Positions 24,290 to 36,786 of a stretch of DNA of 64,000 bases are shown here, piece by piece (the first letter of the stretch is position 1; each line of letters begins with the position of its first letter). A program made the translations under genes and the position numbers. The stretch is from contig JAJFZO010000287.1 in NCBI GenBank assembly GCA_021397835.1, forward strand, positions 1,056,501-1,120,500, read 5' to 3'. The notes under the pieces are model-generated. The model searched no databases. It had not been told where the DNA came from and saw only the letters and a list, made by a program, of their open reading frames with translations. The DNA is from Moringa oleifera. Taxonomy: Eukaryota > Streptophyta > Magnoliopsida > Brassicales > Moringaceae.

Positions 24290-25610
24290 TTTAAGCTACT
24301 GGTGGAAAGAATAAGAAGGGTACGGCATATGGCTTTGAATTTAAAGTTGCTTTTTATGAAAAACTTATGAGACAATTAACTGAGCATTAAGGTACCTCAG
24401 GTACCAAGGTGCTTCTTTCGGTGTGATTAAAGATGATGATGGAGATAACGATGGCATGGTGATGGGGATGGTGATGAAGCTTACAATGGTGATGGTCTCA
24501 TGGATAATGCTTATATTAGATTAATTTATTATCGGTTTAAATATTTGATGCAAGTACGCTATAAATTTTAGGTATAATGTTTTTGTTATTTCATGTTATT
24601 TTATATGATTGTATTTATTTTATTAATGTATTATATTTATAAATAATTATTTATTTTTATATAAAAAATTTAATATATATTTTTAATGATTTATATATAT
24701 TCATTAAAAATATACATATATTTGTAATCAAAATATATATTTGAAATTAAAAATATTTTAATATTTATATATATTAATTAAATATATATTTACAATTCAA
24801 AAATACATATTTTTTACTATTTATATATTAATTAAAATATTTATTTGTAATTAAAACACATAAATAATTTAAAATGATATTTTTAATCTATTTTCAAATT
24901 TCTTACAATAATTTTACTGTTCATGATTCTTAAATTTTCATAAAAAAATTTATTAAATTAATTAGATATATACTTTTTTTACTATCAAAATTTTTACAAA
25001 AAACAAACCCTAACAAACATTATAAAATGTTAACCTGTAAGGAAAAATTATGGTAAAAAACTATACACAATTCTTATAGAGATACCGTGAGAAATATCAT
25101 ACAATTTTTAAGAAAATGTTACTGTTAAAAACATAACTTATTTTTACTAGAAATTTATCGCAAGAAAAATTATAAAATTCTTAGGGTAATGTCCGTAAGA
25201 AAAATTAACTTTCTAACAGAAGTGTGATCATAACAATTTATAATTTTTCCATAATAACCCATTTCGTAAAAATATATACTAAATAATTATTTTTAATTAA
25301 TATTATATTATTTTATTGAAAAAAATCTCAAAAAAAAAATAGCAATTACACTAGTGTTGGAATTTTATTTTTTTAATTGTTTAAATAAATTTTTTAATAT
25401 AATAATGCTTTAACTCATTCTGAAATTCCGATAGAGTGTCATATTCAGTAGAATTTTTTTCGCTGAAATTCTATCTTTATTACGAGCATTTATCTAACGA
25501 TTATATTTTTGAGAAAAATTTTCATTAAAATTTTTTAAGTCAATGAAAATATTAAAAATTCCAACAAAATTTTTTCGTTAAAATTCTTTCATTTTGTTTT
25601 AGTAATTGAT
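24290..25610 (+). mobile_element. Possible CACTA (En/Spm) element remnant
   Basis: At 24296-24391 an open stretch reads ATGGKNKKGTAYGFEF, recalling the KNKKG-(V/T)-YG-G region of plant En/Spm-type transposon proteins. From 25000 to 25600 many short words of the type CCGTAAGAAAAATT and TTCGTTAAAATT alternate in both orientations, as in CACTA subterminal regions, and near 25593 the sequence CATTTTGTTTTAGTA resembles a CACTA terminus. No intact transposase or paired ends were found; this is a weak call. Confidence 0.3.
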
Positions 25611-26840
25611 TTTAATTTACCATAAGTAATAAAATTTCACAATAATTTCGAATCAAGAACTCTAATTTGACTTTAGATCATTATCAAATATTATTTAATT
25701 GGTCATTTTAAATAAATAAAATAATATTATAAACATGAATTTCATAAAATATAAATAATTTTAATTATAAAAATTACATAAAAATAGTGATCAACAAATA
25801 TATAGAATCATGTGTAGAGTTTAAAAATCACCAACCTAATAAAAGTTTAGCATAACATAATTAAAACAAAAATAAATAAAAAAATTTGAGCATTAAGTTC
25901 AAAAGATTTTATAATATTATTAAAATCATATCAACAAAAAATTTAAATTAAATTGAAACTTTGAGGATCTTATTTTAGCGATTAAAATGATAAGATCGTA
26001 TAGTAATTCGATCTAAATTACACGATTTGCTTTTCATTTCACCTTATCAATTTATAAGTGCAAGTCTTAAAAGATAAATTACACATTAGCTTTTAATAAG
26101 TTTCAAACAAATATTATTCTTTAAATTTAGATTAAATTGAATCTTATTTAAAAAAATTAAAGATTGAGATTATTAAAATGAAAATCTTTTACAATAATTT
26201 TTGACATATATTTTTTCATAAATATAAAAAAATATTGAATCAAAAAAATATAATTTTTAAGTATAAAAATAATTTAAAACAATTTATGCAATTAAAAATT
26301 TTAAAAATTTATAAAAAATAATTAATGAGTCAATAATTATCGAAATTTGAAAGATAAACTTGAAATAAAATATAAAATTTATTTGAATTATTTTTAGATA
26401 TTTTAAAAATAAAAATATTTTTAATTTTTTATAACTATTTTGAATTAAAGCCCAATATAGATATAATTAATAAATCAAAATTTGTTTACCCTAAATTTAA
26501 ATTTCAAATATTCAAAGTTTTATAACTTTTGCATTTTTACAACCATAAAAATTAATTAAGTTAACATTAAACTTTAATTTAAAATTTTCGCCATAGTAAA
26601 ATATAATATACACTAAATCAAATTTTAAGATAAAAACACAAATTTTTTTTAATATGTGATAAAAATCCGGGAAAGACAGTGACAGAAGAAAACATGGGAC
26701 CAGCCAATTGCAACGATATTGGTCCTAATCGTATTTGGGCTACAAGATCATAAGAGACCGTCCAAATATCGAAATTACCCATAAGTGCAGATAATATTAC
26801 GAAAAGCCCATCAGAATTTTGCGGAAAATAAAAATATAAA
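25611..26840. other. Very AT-rich intergenic stretch
   Basis: No gene recognised. It includes one copy (about 26330-26492) of a dispersed AT-rich repeat also seen near 40.4 and 42.1 kb. The last part, from 26660, becomes less AT-rich and leads into the ALFIN-LIKE promoter. Confidence 0.5.
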
Positions 26841-27110
26841 AAATGTATAACATAGGAAAGCGAACACTAAAACCTGTATATTATATTAGCTCTGTTGGCT
26901 TTCTGGTTCTCCTGCCCAAATTTGTCTTTGCGTCACTTTCTTTTCCACAAGGGGTTCTCCCTCTCACATCCTCACCCTCTCTCTCTTTCTCTTGTGTTTT
27001 ATTTTTATTTTTTTTCCCCTTTTTCTTTGTTCTTTTGGGTTGAGTTCTGTGTATGGGCGATAAAATTCAAAGCAGATAACAAGCACTTCCTTAATCGGCA
27101 AACAAGAAAG

Positions 27111-27142
27111 AAACCCTAGGCAGTCTTTGAAGAAAAACCCTA
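27111..27142. promoter_or_regulatory. Two telo-boxes in the ALFIN-LIKE leader
   Basis: AAACCCTAG at 27111-27119 and AAACCCTA at 27135-27142, some 160-190 bases upstream of the ALFIN-LIKE start codon. Telo-boxes are established plant promoter elements; use here is inferred from position. Confidence 0.5.
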
Positions 27143-27302
27143 ATTGAGATTTTGCTCTTTTTATCTTCATTACAAATTCCTAATTTCCTTGATATAATTC
27201 AGTACCGGCATACGCCGCATTATTAAAAGAACATCTCTCAGGTCTCCGTCTGTATATATATATATATATTGAATTCGTTGGCCTTGCTCTGGGGGAGAGA
27301 CA

Positions 27303-30300
27303 ATGGAGGGAATACCGCACCCAATACCTCGAACTGTTGAAGAGGTCTTTACCGACTTCAAGGGCCGGCGTGCTGGCTTGATCAAGGCACTCACTACTGG
27401 TTCGCTTTCTGGCTTCTGTTTTCTATTTTCTATTTTCTATTTTCTATTTTCCTTTCTTTTTCTTCCTTTTGAAATTTCTTCTTAACTACAGTTCTATAAA
27501 CACGAATGTCTGTATATATACGTAACCATAATTTGGTTGTGACCTATTCTTATGTTTGATTACTGGGTTTTTCTTCTTTCTTGCGTTTTCTTAATCTCCC
27601 CTTTTCGGGTCGTTGCAGATGTGGAGAAGTTTTACCAGCAGTGCGATCCTGGTGGGTTTACTTGTATTTCTCTTTCTTTCCCTTTTTTTTTTTGGGTAAT
27701 TCTTAAACTCTCAGCTTGGAATTTTGTCTGGTTTTACAGTATATAAACTATACTTTTGGATTTTGAGTAATGGCTTGTGCTTTTTCAGTGTTTGGCATAT
27801 CCCAGAAGTACTTTGCCTGTAGCTTATGTCATATTGCTCTTGAAAAGGGAAATTTTTTAGGTTGGGAGAAGTGGATGTTCCAAATATCTGTTGCACTATT
27901 TATTAATGCATGTTTTGTGTTTCAGTGTCGGGAGTGAAAATGTGTTTTCTTATTCACACGGTAACTTGATAAAGTTAGAGCATGTACTGTACAGTTATGA
28001 GTCAGTAGCATGTGGACCTTTTAATTTGGAAGAAGAACCATGGAATTGAATTCAAATGAAATTGTACTTCAGTGTTCTCTGAAGTCAGGGGCATGTTTAT
28101 GAAAAGTGAAAGTGGATGCACTGGCCAATAGATACTTGTGAATCTTGATTTCTTCGGTGTACATCTGAAATCAATTCACATGGCTGCCTGACCAGCGATT
28201 TGTAGCAGTTTAATTTGTTTGAAGTAGACTGTTCTTGTCAGTTTGGTGAACGGTTTGGTGAAATAGAGAATTTCAGAACCAAATCTTGATTGTTTACTGC
28301 GCTATAAGATGAGTCTAGATACTCCAGGATCAGAAAAAATCACTTACTGTGTGATTTTCATTTTTGACTTGCCCACTAGTTCCGTGATAGTCCAAACTTG
28401 CTATTTCTTATTTGTGATTTCCCTGTTTTTCCATATAGGTTCCTTAAGCCTGTCACTTTTATTGTTTCATGAGCATGTATTTCTTGATTGCATAACTGTA
28501 TAATTCAGTTCTGTTAACAATTATTGTGAGCCAGGTGTTATATTCGTTAGGTGGGAATCATCTGTTATTTGCCGTTTGGGTTTAGATTTGCATTTGCGGA
28601 TAAAGTTTTTATTTATCTTTTTCCCTATGAAATCCATTTGCAAATAATGTATAGTTACCCACTATGCAGAACTGCAATTTGGATTACCATTATGACAATG
28701 GCCTGTTAATTGAGCACCAGTTTTCTCTTAGACAATTTTTTTCAACTTTTGCTTCTCAAACCGTTTTAGTTTTGTTGAGAGTTCGCATGAAACTCAGAAG
28801 ATTTTATTTATTTGCATCCCTCATGTGGCTGCTTGATCAGAGAAAACCCAGTATCTAATGGTTGTATATTTGCTGGTTTTGGAGTGTTATTTTCAGTTTG
28901 GACTAGTCAGTCACTTATTTTTGATTACAATATTATGATTTCCTCACTTGCATTGTTTATTTTGGACATGTTATTTTCACTATCTTCATCAATGGCTAAA
29001 TCTTGGAGCACAAAACTTTATAATTCTGCTCTCTTTCGTAATTACACTTGAATTATGTGTTACATGTGAACTGTCATTCTTGATCCCTTCTTGATTATTT
29101 GTTATTCCACACTTATTCATTACCTGTAAAACTGGCGCTTGCAAGCTTCTGGAATTGGGAAATCCTCAATTCCTAGCAGCTGTTTTGTGATTTATGACAT
29201 TGTGATTTCTGTAGCCTAATTAATGTCATGTTGCTGTTTTTGGGGGCAAGTGTTTTCCACAATCAGAGTGAAGTTTCTTAGGAGCACCTCCCTTGCACCC
29301 ACCCCCAAATAATTCCATTTTCGTTCTCAGCCATATTATTTAATTTTGCACAGTTATAGGCATGTAATATCTACTTTTTTTTTTAATAACATTTCAAGCA
29401 TATTGGATAATATGGGAAATTTCATGTCTGTGAATTATTGAATCCCATAACCTGGCTTTGGATCATTGCACTTATGATATGAAAGAAACTGTGTTTGAAT
29501 ATTGTGGCTTGGAGAATATTGATTTATTTATTCATGTATTTGAGTCCTCTAGAGAAACACGAAAGGAGAGTTTTGAAATTTACTAACCTGTCCCGCGTGT
29601 CTATTTCTTAAATTCACTTACAATTTCTCCATAGAATCTCATCTGTGACGTGGAAATTTCTGTTTGATACGAGTAAGTTGTTTGATTTTTGTTCTTGTAT
29701 CTTAACTTCTGTTTGAGCTTAGAGCAATGCCAGAGGTATGAAAGTGACACTTGTCAAAATCTTACAGAACATATTTTCTGGGATATCAACATATATAGAT
29801 TGTAGTTTCGTAGCTTCAAGTTGCATTCCATTGCACAAATTTTTGTAAGTTAATGCACTTTCTGTCTTTACTAATATTTGTGATAAATTGTTATTAAATT
29901 ATCAACTACAGCAGCATGGTTACTCATATTGAAATTGTTCTGAAGTTAATTTCTCCATTTATATATGAGTTATTTTTACTCTTTTGCCTGCATACTGCTT
30001 TCCAAAGCTCTTATTTTAGTAATTCTTTGCACACACCACAGCCATGCACACGAAACTAGTGTATGCATGTTAGCTAGTAGTTCTACATTTTGATATTTCA
30101 AAATATTTTGGACCATATGATTTCTTATTCTTTTGTAAGTTATTGTCCTACATGAAACCATGTTTTAGATACTTACCTCTTCTGTCGCTTGAGTTGTGAA
30201 GAAAACTAGAATAACTGAGACCATGATGTGATCAAAATTAAGGTTGATCACATTACTTTCCAGATTGTTTTCAGTATGGATCAAACTGGTAATATGAACG

Positions 30301-32981
30301 TCAGTGTGAGTGGTTGTGTGTGTGCATCAAGTTCATCTTCTAATCTGATTGTGCACTGTGAATAAATTATGAGATATTTAATTCTTTCATCCTTATCAGA
30401 AAAAGAAAGATATGATGGTGTTTCCTTCTCTTAAATATCACGGTGAAAAGATGATTGTGATAATCTTCAAAATTTTAGAGCAGACTTCCATATAGTTGCT
30501 GAATATTGTCAATTTGTGTGCTCAGAGAAGGAAAACTTGTGCCTGTATGGACTTCCAAATGAGACATGGGAAGTTAACCTGCCTGTTGAGGAGGTACCTC
30601 CTGAGCTTCCAGAGCCAGCATTAGGTATAAACTTTGCAAGGGATGGGATGCAAGAGAAGGACTGGTTGTCATTGGTTGCTGTTCACAGTGATTCATGGTT
30701 GCTTGCTGTTGCTTTTTATTTTGGTGCACGCTTTGGGTTTGGTAAGAACGAGAGGTATGGTTGTCTTTTGCCTGCCAACTATACTCAAACTGAATGTTGT
30801 TTGTCATCTGCTGTAATTTTCTTCATGTTAAGATATGTTAATGTTGAGTCGTAATACATGTTTATTGATCAGTATAATTGGTATTATGGTGCACAAGCCA
30901 CTTAAGGGTCTTGCATTTGTTTTCCTAAAGATAATTTGCTTGCTCTTGCTGGTATGTCAGATTTAGTTAATTAAATGATTTTTTTTTTTTTTAATACCAA
31001 GAATCCACTGGAAGTAGCATACTCCAAGGCCTAAAAGGTAAACTCAGAGAGATAGGCTTGAGACACAAGACAACCTCTAAACACAACACGAGTTTTTTTT
31101 TTTTTTAAACCATCGCCCCCAATGACAAACCCAGGATCTTGTCCCTCGCCAGTCTGCCCTGTCACTTAGGCGACCATGTAGAGGTACTTGAAAAGAAAAT
31201 TTTCTTTGGTCAACTTAGTGCAATTAAATTGTTAGAGAATAGTCACCCTTCATGAGTAATTCGTAAATGCAAATATTGATTTAATGTAAAGCTGTTGTCT
31301 TTGCTGTAATTCATAGAATTTTAGTCAACACAGAAGGAAATCACTTGGTGCAGTTCGAATAATCCATTGGATATTATTTTAGCACTTCACTTTCATTTCC
31401 TTATAATTAAAAGACTAGTTTCACTGTTCAAAGTCCCAGTAGTTAACAGCATTGATTAGATGCTTGTTTCACTGTAGAGTTGTGATAAAAATGAATTGCT
31501 GTGGTCGTGACTGCTTGATATGGACAGAGATTGTACCCTCTTCTGTTATTATCAATATTGTTGTTAAAAAATAGTACCACAAATATGTAGTGAGCTACGT
31601 TATGAAATGTAACAGAATGATTTTGCAGTGATAGAATAAGGATCCTGCTAATTATTATTCATTGAAACATCCAAATCATCTAGGCGCGATCATGACATAT
31701 ATTCTTTTGTTAGCATCACCTCCACTATTGATTGGTGGTCATGAATTTAACAACTTGATAAGATATTTTTATATCTATATGTTATTATCTATCATGTTGA
31801 CATCAAAAGAAGAGACTTATAATTTTCTTCTCGGATATTTCTTGGGGAGCTTGAAGGAAGAGAGAGGTGGGTGAGTGGAACGGATTAGGTTGGGATTACA
31901 TCATGTACATTTCAAATTTCTATTCGGATTTAAAGTACTGCAACTTAAGTTTTATATTATGGTTGCGAAGTTATTGCTCCTTTTTCATAGTTTATGGGAT
32001 TAATACTTGTTTATAGATTGGTGATTGTATGTATTTAGCAGCCTTTACCTGGGAACAAATGTACTTGCTTCTAAACACCATACCTGTTAATGAAAATTGC
32101 GGCTGGCATGCTAATGGACTCATTGTTTTTCTTAGAACAAGAGTTTCATTGAAGTTCTCCATTCTTGGTAAGAATATGTTAGTTCTTGAATGAACTTTTT
32201 ACTGTTAAGTTGACCATATAGAGTTACATTCCTAGAACTCAAGTTAGTTGGTGCAAAATTATAATTGTGCTTAGTTATCATTCAAGTTGTAAATGGTATA
32301 GACATCCCATCTTGCCTTTTTAGGAAGTTGCTCACTGCGACCACCAAGGAAGCAGGCTATATTTTACTGACATTATCCACTTCTTCAAATTAGGGGCATT
32401 GTGCTCAATTTGTTCGTAATTGGATTATACAGGAAGAGGCTCTTCCAGATGATAAATGAACTCCCAACCATATTCGAAGTTGTGACAGGGAATGTCAAGC
32501 AGGCAAAAGAGCAGTCTGCCAATCACAACAATAGTAGCAAAAGCAAATCAAGTGGGAAGGTTACAGAAAGTTGCTGGTCACTTTGTTTTTTTGTTTGATG
32601 TCTTCCTCTCTAGTTCTCTCCTCTCCCCTCTTGCTTCCAACTTAACTCTCTTTCCTAGAGCTTTGATCTCTTTTTTTTTTTTTTTTTTTGGGTATTGCTA
32701 TGAAGCAGGCTCGCCAATCTGAACCCCAGCCTAAGGTAGTGAAGATGTCACCACCACCTAAGGAAGAGGATGACAGCGCAGATGAAGAAGAAGAGGATGA
32801 TGAGCAGGGTGCTACTTGTGGTGCATGCGGGGATAACTATGCGAATGATGAATTTTGGATTTGCTGTGATGTGTGTGAGAGATGGTTCCATGGGAAATGT
32901 GTAAAGATAACACCTGCAAAGGCTGAGCATATTAAGCAGTACAAGTGCCCAGGTTGCAGTAGCAAGAGGGCTAGAGTTTAA
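27303..32981 (+). CDS. AL: ALFIN-LIKE PHD-finger protein
   Basis: Nuclear PHD-finger protein of the ALFIN-LIKE family; the family reads H3K4me3 and associates with Polycomb-type and other chromatin factors. Five exons, 27303-27399, 27619-27651 (only 33 nt), 30526-30754, 32433-32559 and 32709-32981, join in frame to 252 aa, the usual family length. The N-terminal Alfin domain runs from [17 protein letters not shown] through [33 protein letters not shown] and FYFGARFGF to [20 protein letters not shown] Ser/Lys linker and an acidic stretch (residues 180-194) follow. The C-terminal C4HC3 PHD finger begins with Cys199 and Cys202, then Cys215, Cys218, His223 and Cys226, with the FWICCD aromatic-site segment intact, and ends in CSSKRARV. 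Introns 2 (2874 bp) and 3 (1678 bp) are long. A 19-nt T run (32671-32689) precedes the last acceptor. Confidence 0.95.
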
Positions 32982-33321
32982 ACATAGGATCTGAATATGG
33001 GGACCAACACCAACTGAACAAGCAGACAAGTTTTAGGACTTATTTTGTTGCAGCTTGAAAGTGAACCAGTGTCAGTTGCTGATTTTCGTTTAATGAATTT
33101 GAATGACTGCATATGGAATTTGAAAGTTCTGTTACTCTTGGCTCCTGTTCTGTTTAATTTTCATGGAAATTTGTGTTTCTAATAGCTTATGGAAACTAGA
33201 TATATTATATATATAAGTTGAAGTACCCTTTTTTGATCCCAGATGCATGTGATCATGTTTAAGCACTTACACACACTAGTGGGGATTTAGGTGGTTTGTG
33301 TTGCAACTCGCGAACCTTCTT

Positions 33322-33453
33322 GGTAAATAAGATTCTAGTGGGAAAAGAGATGCTCGGAACATCTTTTGTATACTTAATCATGTGAATGGTAAGTAAGATT
33401 CTAGTGGGAAAAGAGATGCTGGGAACATCTTTTGTATATTTAATCATGTGAAA
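33322..33453. repeat. 66 bp tandem duplication
   Basis: Two adjacent copies, the first starting GGTAAATAAGATTCTAGTGG at 33322 and the second starting GGTAAGTAAGATTCTAGTGG at 33388, differing at only a few positions. Recent by appearance. It lies 340 bp beyond the ALFIN-LIKE stop codon, possibly in or just after the 3' UTR. Confidence 0.9.
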
Positions 33454-34540
33454 TAGATGTGACTGTGAAAGATTGAGCCCCTGGAAGCAATGAAAGCTGT
33501 GATGAGTGTTGTGTTTGATCTTGTTCTTGAAGTACCCTTCCAGCTTGGCCTGCCTGGATCTTTGCTGATCTTGGGCTTGGCAGCCAGCATTTCGGAGAAG
33601 CTGCCAATTTCAGTTGTCGATGATCTTTGTGTGTTGTTTGGGTAGAACTGAAGAAGACAATTGAACTCCCAGAAGAGTGTTGCAGTTTCTAATGTAGTAA
33701 ATATAGCAAAAGATGGTATAAAAATGCTTATTTGCTTGTGGCGACACCAGTCATCCTTCTGTTTGTGAGCACTGGGCAGGGAATAGGGACTAAAGTGGGA
33801 AAATGAGATCCTAGGGCTTTCTAAACCACCGGTGCCCCATGTTTTAGACTGAACAAGTGTTTAGGTTAAGGGCTTTTTGTCATTTAGTTTACCTTTTCTA
33901 TTCTATTGATCAATTATAAAATTATATCCACATAGAATCAAAGCATATATATGCTTATGCATTTACATGTACATTGGTGTACAGATCAAAGACATTAGAA
34001 AATATATTACAAATTAATGAAAACTATTGTTTGTCAATATTAATTAACAAATGGGTATTTGGGAAGTGTGAAAAAAATTTAAATTAAATACGTAAACGAA
34101 AATTTTCTTGTTCTTACTTTGATATACAGTTATTTATAAAAATAAATAGCATTTTTGGATAATTATCCATAGCATAACGGTGGATGTTAATTATGCTTTT
34201 GGTTCTTACGATGATACAAACTGCAATCCCTAATTTTGACAGACATTTATTTATTAAAATTTAAAATATATTCTTGTGTGATTAATTTTATAAAATTTAA
34301 AATGTAACTTTAATATATAAATGAAGGAAATGTTTTTTAAAATTTTAAATAAATTAAAGCAAATTCATTTGACTGTTTTGTTGTATTTAAAACAATAGTT
34401 AATTACATAAAAAAATACTTACATTTTATTTATGATTTTAGATTAATAAAAAATTATGTTTATTTGATATAATTATTTGTATTTTTAATTTTTTAAATAA
34501 TTTTATAATATTAATAATTTTGAACAAGTGATGATCACAA

Positions 34541-34666
34541 TACCTTTAAAAAATATTATCAAAATAAATAAAATATTTTTTAAAAATATTTATATTATAT
34601 ATATTTATTAAATTTAATAAAAAATATTTTATTTATTTTAATAATATCTTTAAAAATATTAAAATA
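34541..34666. repeat. AT-rich palindrome (hairpin, arms about 38 bp)
   Basis: The left arm includes ATCAAAATAAATAAAATATT and the right arm includes AATATTTTATTTATTTTAAT; the match extends to about 38 bases with one gap and a few mismatches, around a loop of about 35 bases. This could be a decayed MITE or a simple AT foldback. Confidence 0.7.
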
Positions 34667-35670
34667 ATCATATAAAATATTAAAATAATTATATAAATAA
34701 AAATTGTATGCCTATATATATACTGTCAATATTAATAAAAATTATAAATAAATATTTTATGTTAAAAATTTAATAATATTTATTTATTTTTTATTTTGTA
34801 ATTAATAAATGAAATTAATTTAATTTAAAATAAAATAATGGTTTCATTTAATTTTAAAATTTATTTCATATCGTTGAATAAATTTTTATATTTTTTTTTA
34901 AAAAATATTACAAACTTTAAATTAACATTAACATCAATGATCTTCTCGTTAACTTTTTATCAAGTACTTTAATTAAAAACTTTGTTTGACTTTTAGAATT
35001 TCAATTACGCGTAAATAGACTTAACGGTATAAAAATATTTTAAAAAATTGCCTATCCAATCTTTGACTCTGAGTCTCCATGACCAGAAAGAGAGCCATTT
35101 GTGTCATGCATCATCATTTGCAGACAAGTGTAATAGGAAAATGCACAATAAGAGAGAGACCCACTTAGAAAAACGAAGGGCCTAGAAGAGGGGAACTTCC
35201 CCAAGAATCCATTTATTTAATTTGACGTTAACATAATTTAAAGATTTGCCAACTGTGAAATGAACATCTTTTTGATTTTGAAATCAAATTCAATAGATCA
35301 TCATCTTCCTCCATGAAATTCTCAGATATGTTAATTATCAACATTAAAATTTATTATTTTACATTTGATTATTAAATATTATCTTTATTAGTTACTTCCA
35401 CCATCAAATTTTTTATTATATAATTTTTTTTTTTAAAAAATTGAGTTTTAAGAGCTCCCTCTGTCTCTGTGCAAAACTGAGCAGTTTCTCAATTTGCATG
35501 AATGTTGATTTCAACTGAGGTTAAATTTAATTTAATCTTAATTGATCGATCAAAATTTATTTCAAAACATTTGAAATTGAAGAAGAAAATAAGGGTTGTA
35601 AACTTCTTTTTTTTCTGACATTTTTTCATTAAGCAGGGGAAACACAGAGAGTATACAAAGGATGAAGTGT

Positions 35671-35919
35671 TCAAAGGCTGGGGTCGAGGGGAAGGCCTGA
35701 CTGGGTCTGGGAGGGTGAAATGGAGCAGGCACAGCTGAGGGAGACGTTGTTTGACCTTCTGATCAGTAGTTTATATATCGTCAAGAGCACGAGAAAGGCA
35801 ACGGTGAGTCCTCCTCCCACTAAATAAGTGAGGTCTGCTTTTCTTTCACTGGCTTCTGCTGCTAAGTTGATGACTTCCATGGGAGGCTCGATGAGCCAAT
35901 CACTATGAATTCGTCCCAT
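35671..35919 (-). CDS. Possible small single-pass membrane protein, 82 aa
   Basis: An ATG-started frame with an amphipathic N-terminus, one clear hydrophobic span at about residues 32-53 (LVGGGLTVAFLVLLTIYKLL), then RR and a short Ser-rich tail. By the positive-inside rule the tail would face the cytosol. An in-frame second Met at residue 14 (MEVINLAA) sits in a better CCATGG context. Ten bases upstream lies a good acceptor (AG at 35931-35930), and a matching donor (GCAG/GTAATC) ends an upstream segment at 36213. This suggests a 283 bp intron in the 5' leader, with an upstream ATG at about 36270 whose frame differs from this one. I do not recognise the family. It is convergent with ALFIN-LIKE and lies on the same strand as the PPR gene. 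Confidence 0.4.
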   Translation of the reverse strand: MGRIHSDWLIEPPMEVINLAAEASERKADLTYLVGGGLTVAFLVLLTIYKLLIRRSNNVSLSCACSISPSQTQSGLPLDPSL

Positions 35920-36786
35920 ATGTATTCACCTGAAAATAGTTCACAGAAGAAGAAGAAGAAGATAAGACAGGGAAACAGGCTAATAATGCATAGGAAGCTT
36001 ATGCATGTTTTTGCAATATTAGCACTGTGCATGCTTACCCGGAAGAGAGAAGAAGTATCCTGGAAAAATTGGCAACGCGGTTACGCAAAAAGAGGCCTGG
36101 ACTCAGGGGTATTTATAGTCGCCAGAAGTTTAACTGTTTAACAGAGATAAACTGAAAAACTTTTCAATGAATTAAATTAAAGAGGGGGAAAAAAAAAAAA
36201 AAGAAGGATTACCTGCTACCATGTTCCGGTGTGCCGTGTTCCGAAATGAGGAATGCAAACCCATTTGCTTCACTGTGTGCTCGACTGTGACGGAATACCA
36301 CTCAGACCTCCCACAGAAAAGCATGATTTCACTTCTTGTGGGTCACTATAAGACGCTAAGCAGAGAAAATGAAGTCAAATGAAAGAAAGATCAACGAAGG
36401 TCACTAGAGGACATCTTTATGTTTCTGAGTCTCATTGTTCACACGTGAATGCCCTTTTCTTCTTTCTTTCCTGGAATTTCCAATTCGTTTTGAGGTTTTT
36501 CCAAGTTGCAGATATGGATGAGAACCTGAAGTTCTGATGCAGTCAGATGAAGTTAGGATGAACTGCCTTCTCCATTTTATTTTATTTTTTCTCCTCTATA
36601 AGCTTTGACATCGGACACCAAACAAAAAAAACATGGCATATTTTCAGATTTTGTATGCTTGCTGTGTCTGCCATGGGCACCTCTACCTCACTTTGGTGGA
36701 ACCATTTATGCTACTTCTCATGAGCTAGCATACTATGTCCTGTGTCCATTATTTGTCACCAGGAAAACAGATTTTCTGCCCTCAGA

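Larger units (their letters stand above)
32982..35670. other. Gene-free stretch after ALFIN-LIKE
   Basis: The first few hundred bases are probably the 3' untranslated region. Then come a 66 bp tandem duplication (33322-33453), unremarkable sequence to about 33900, and AT-rich DNA with a strong palindrome near 34545-34665. A T run lies near 35424. No gene recognised. Confidence 0.5.

Noticed and set aside
33259..33447. CRISPR-like direct repeats
   Set aside because: The two units are adjacent without spacers; an ordinary 66 bp tandem duplication in a plant genome.
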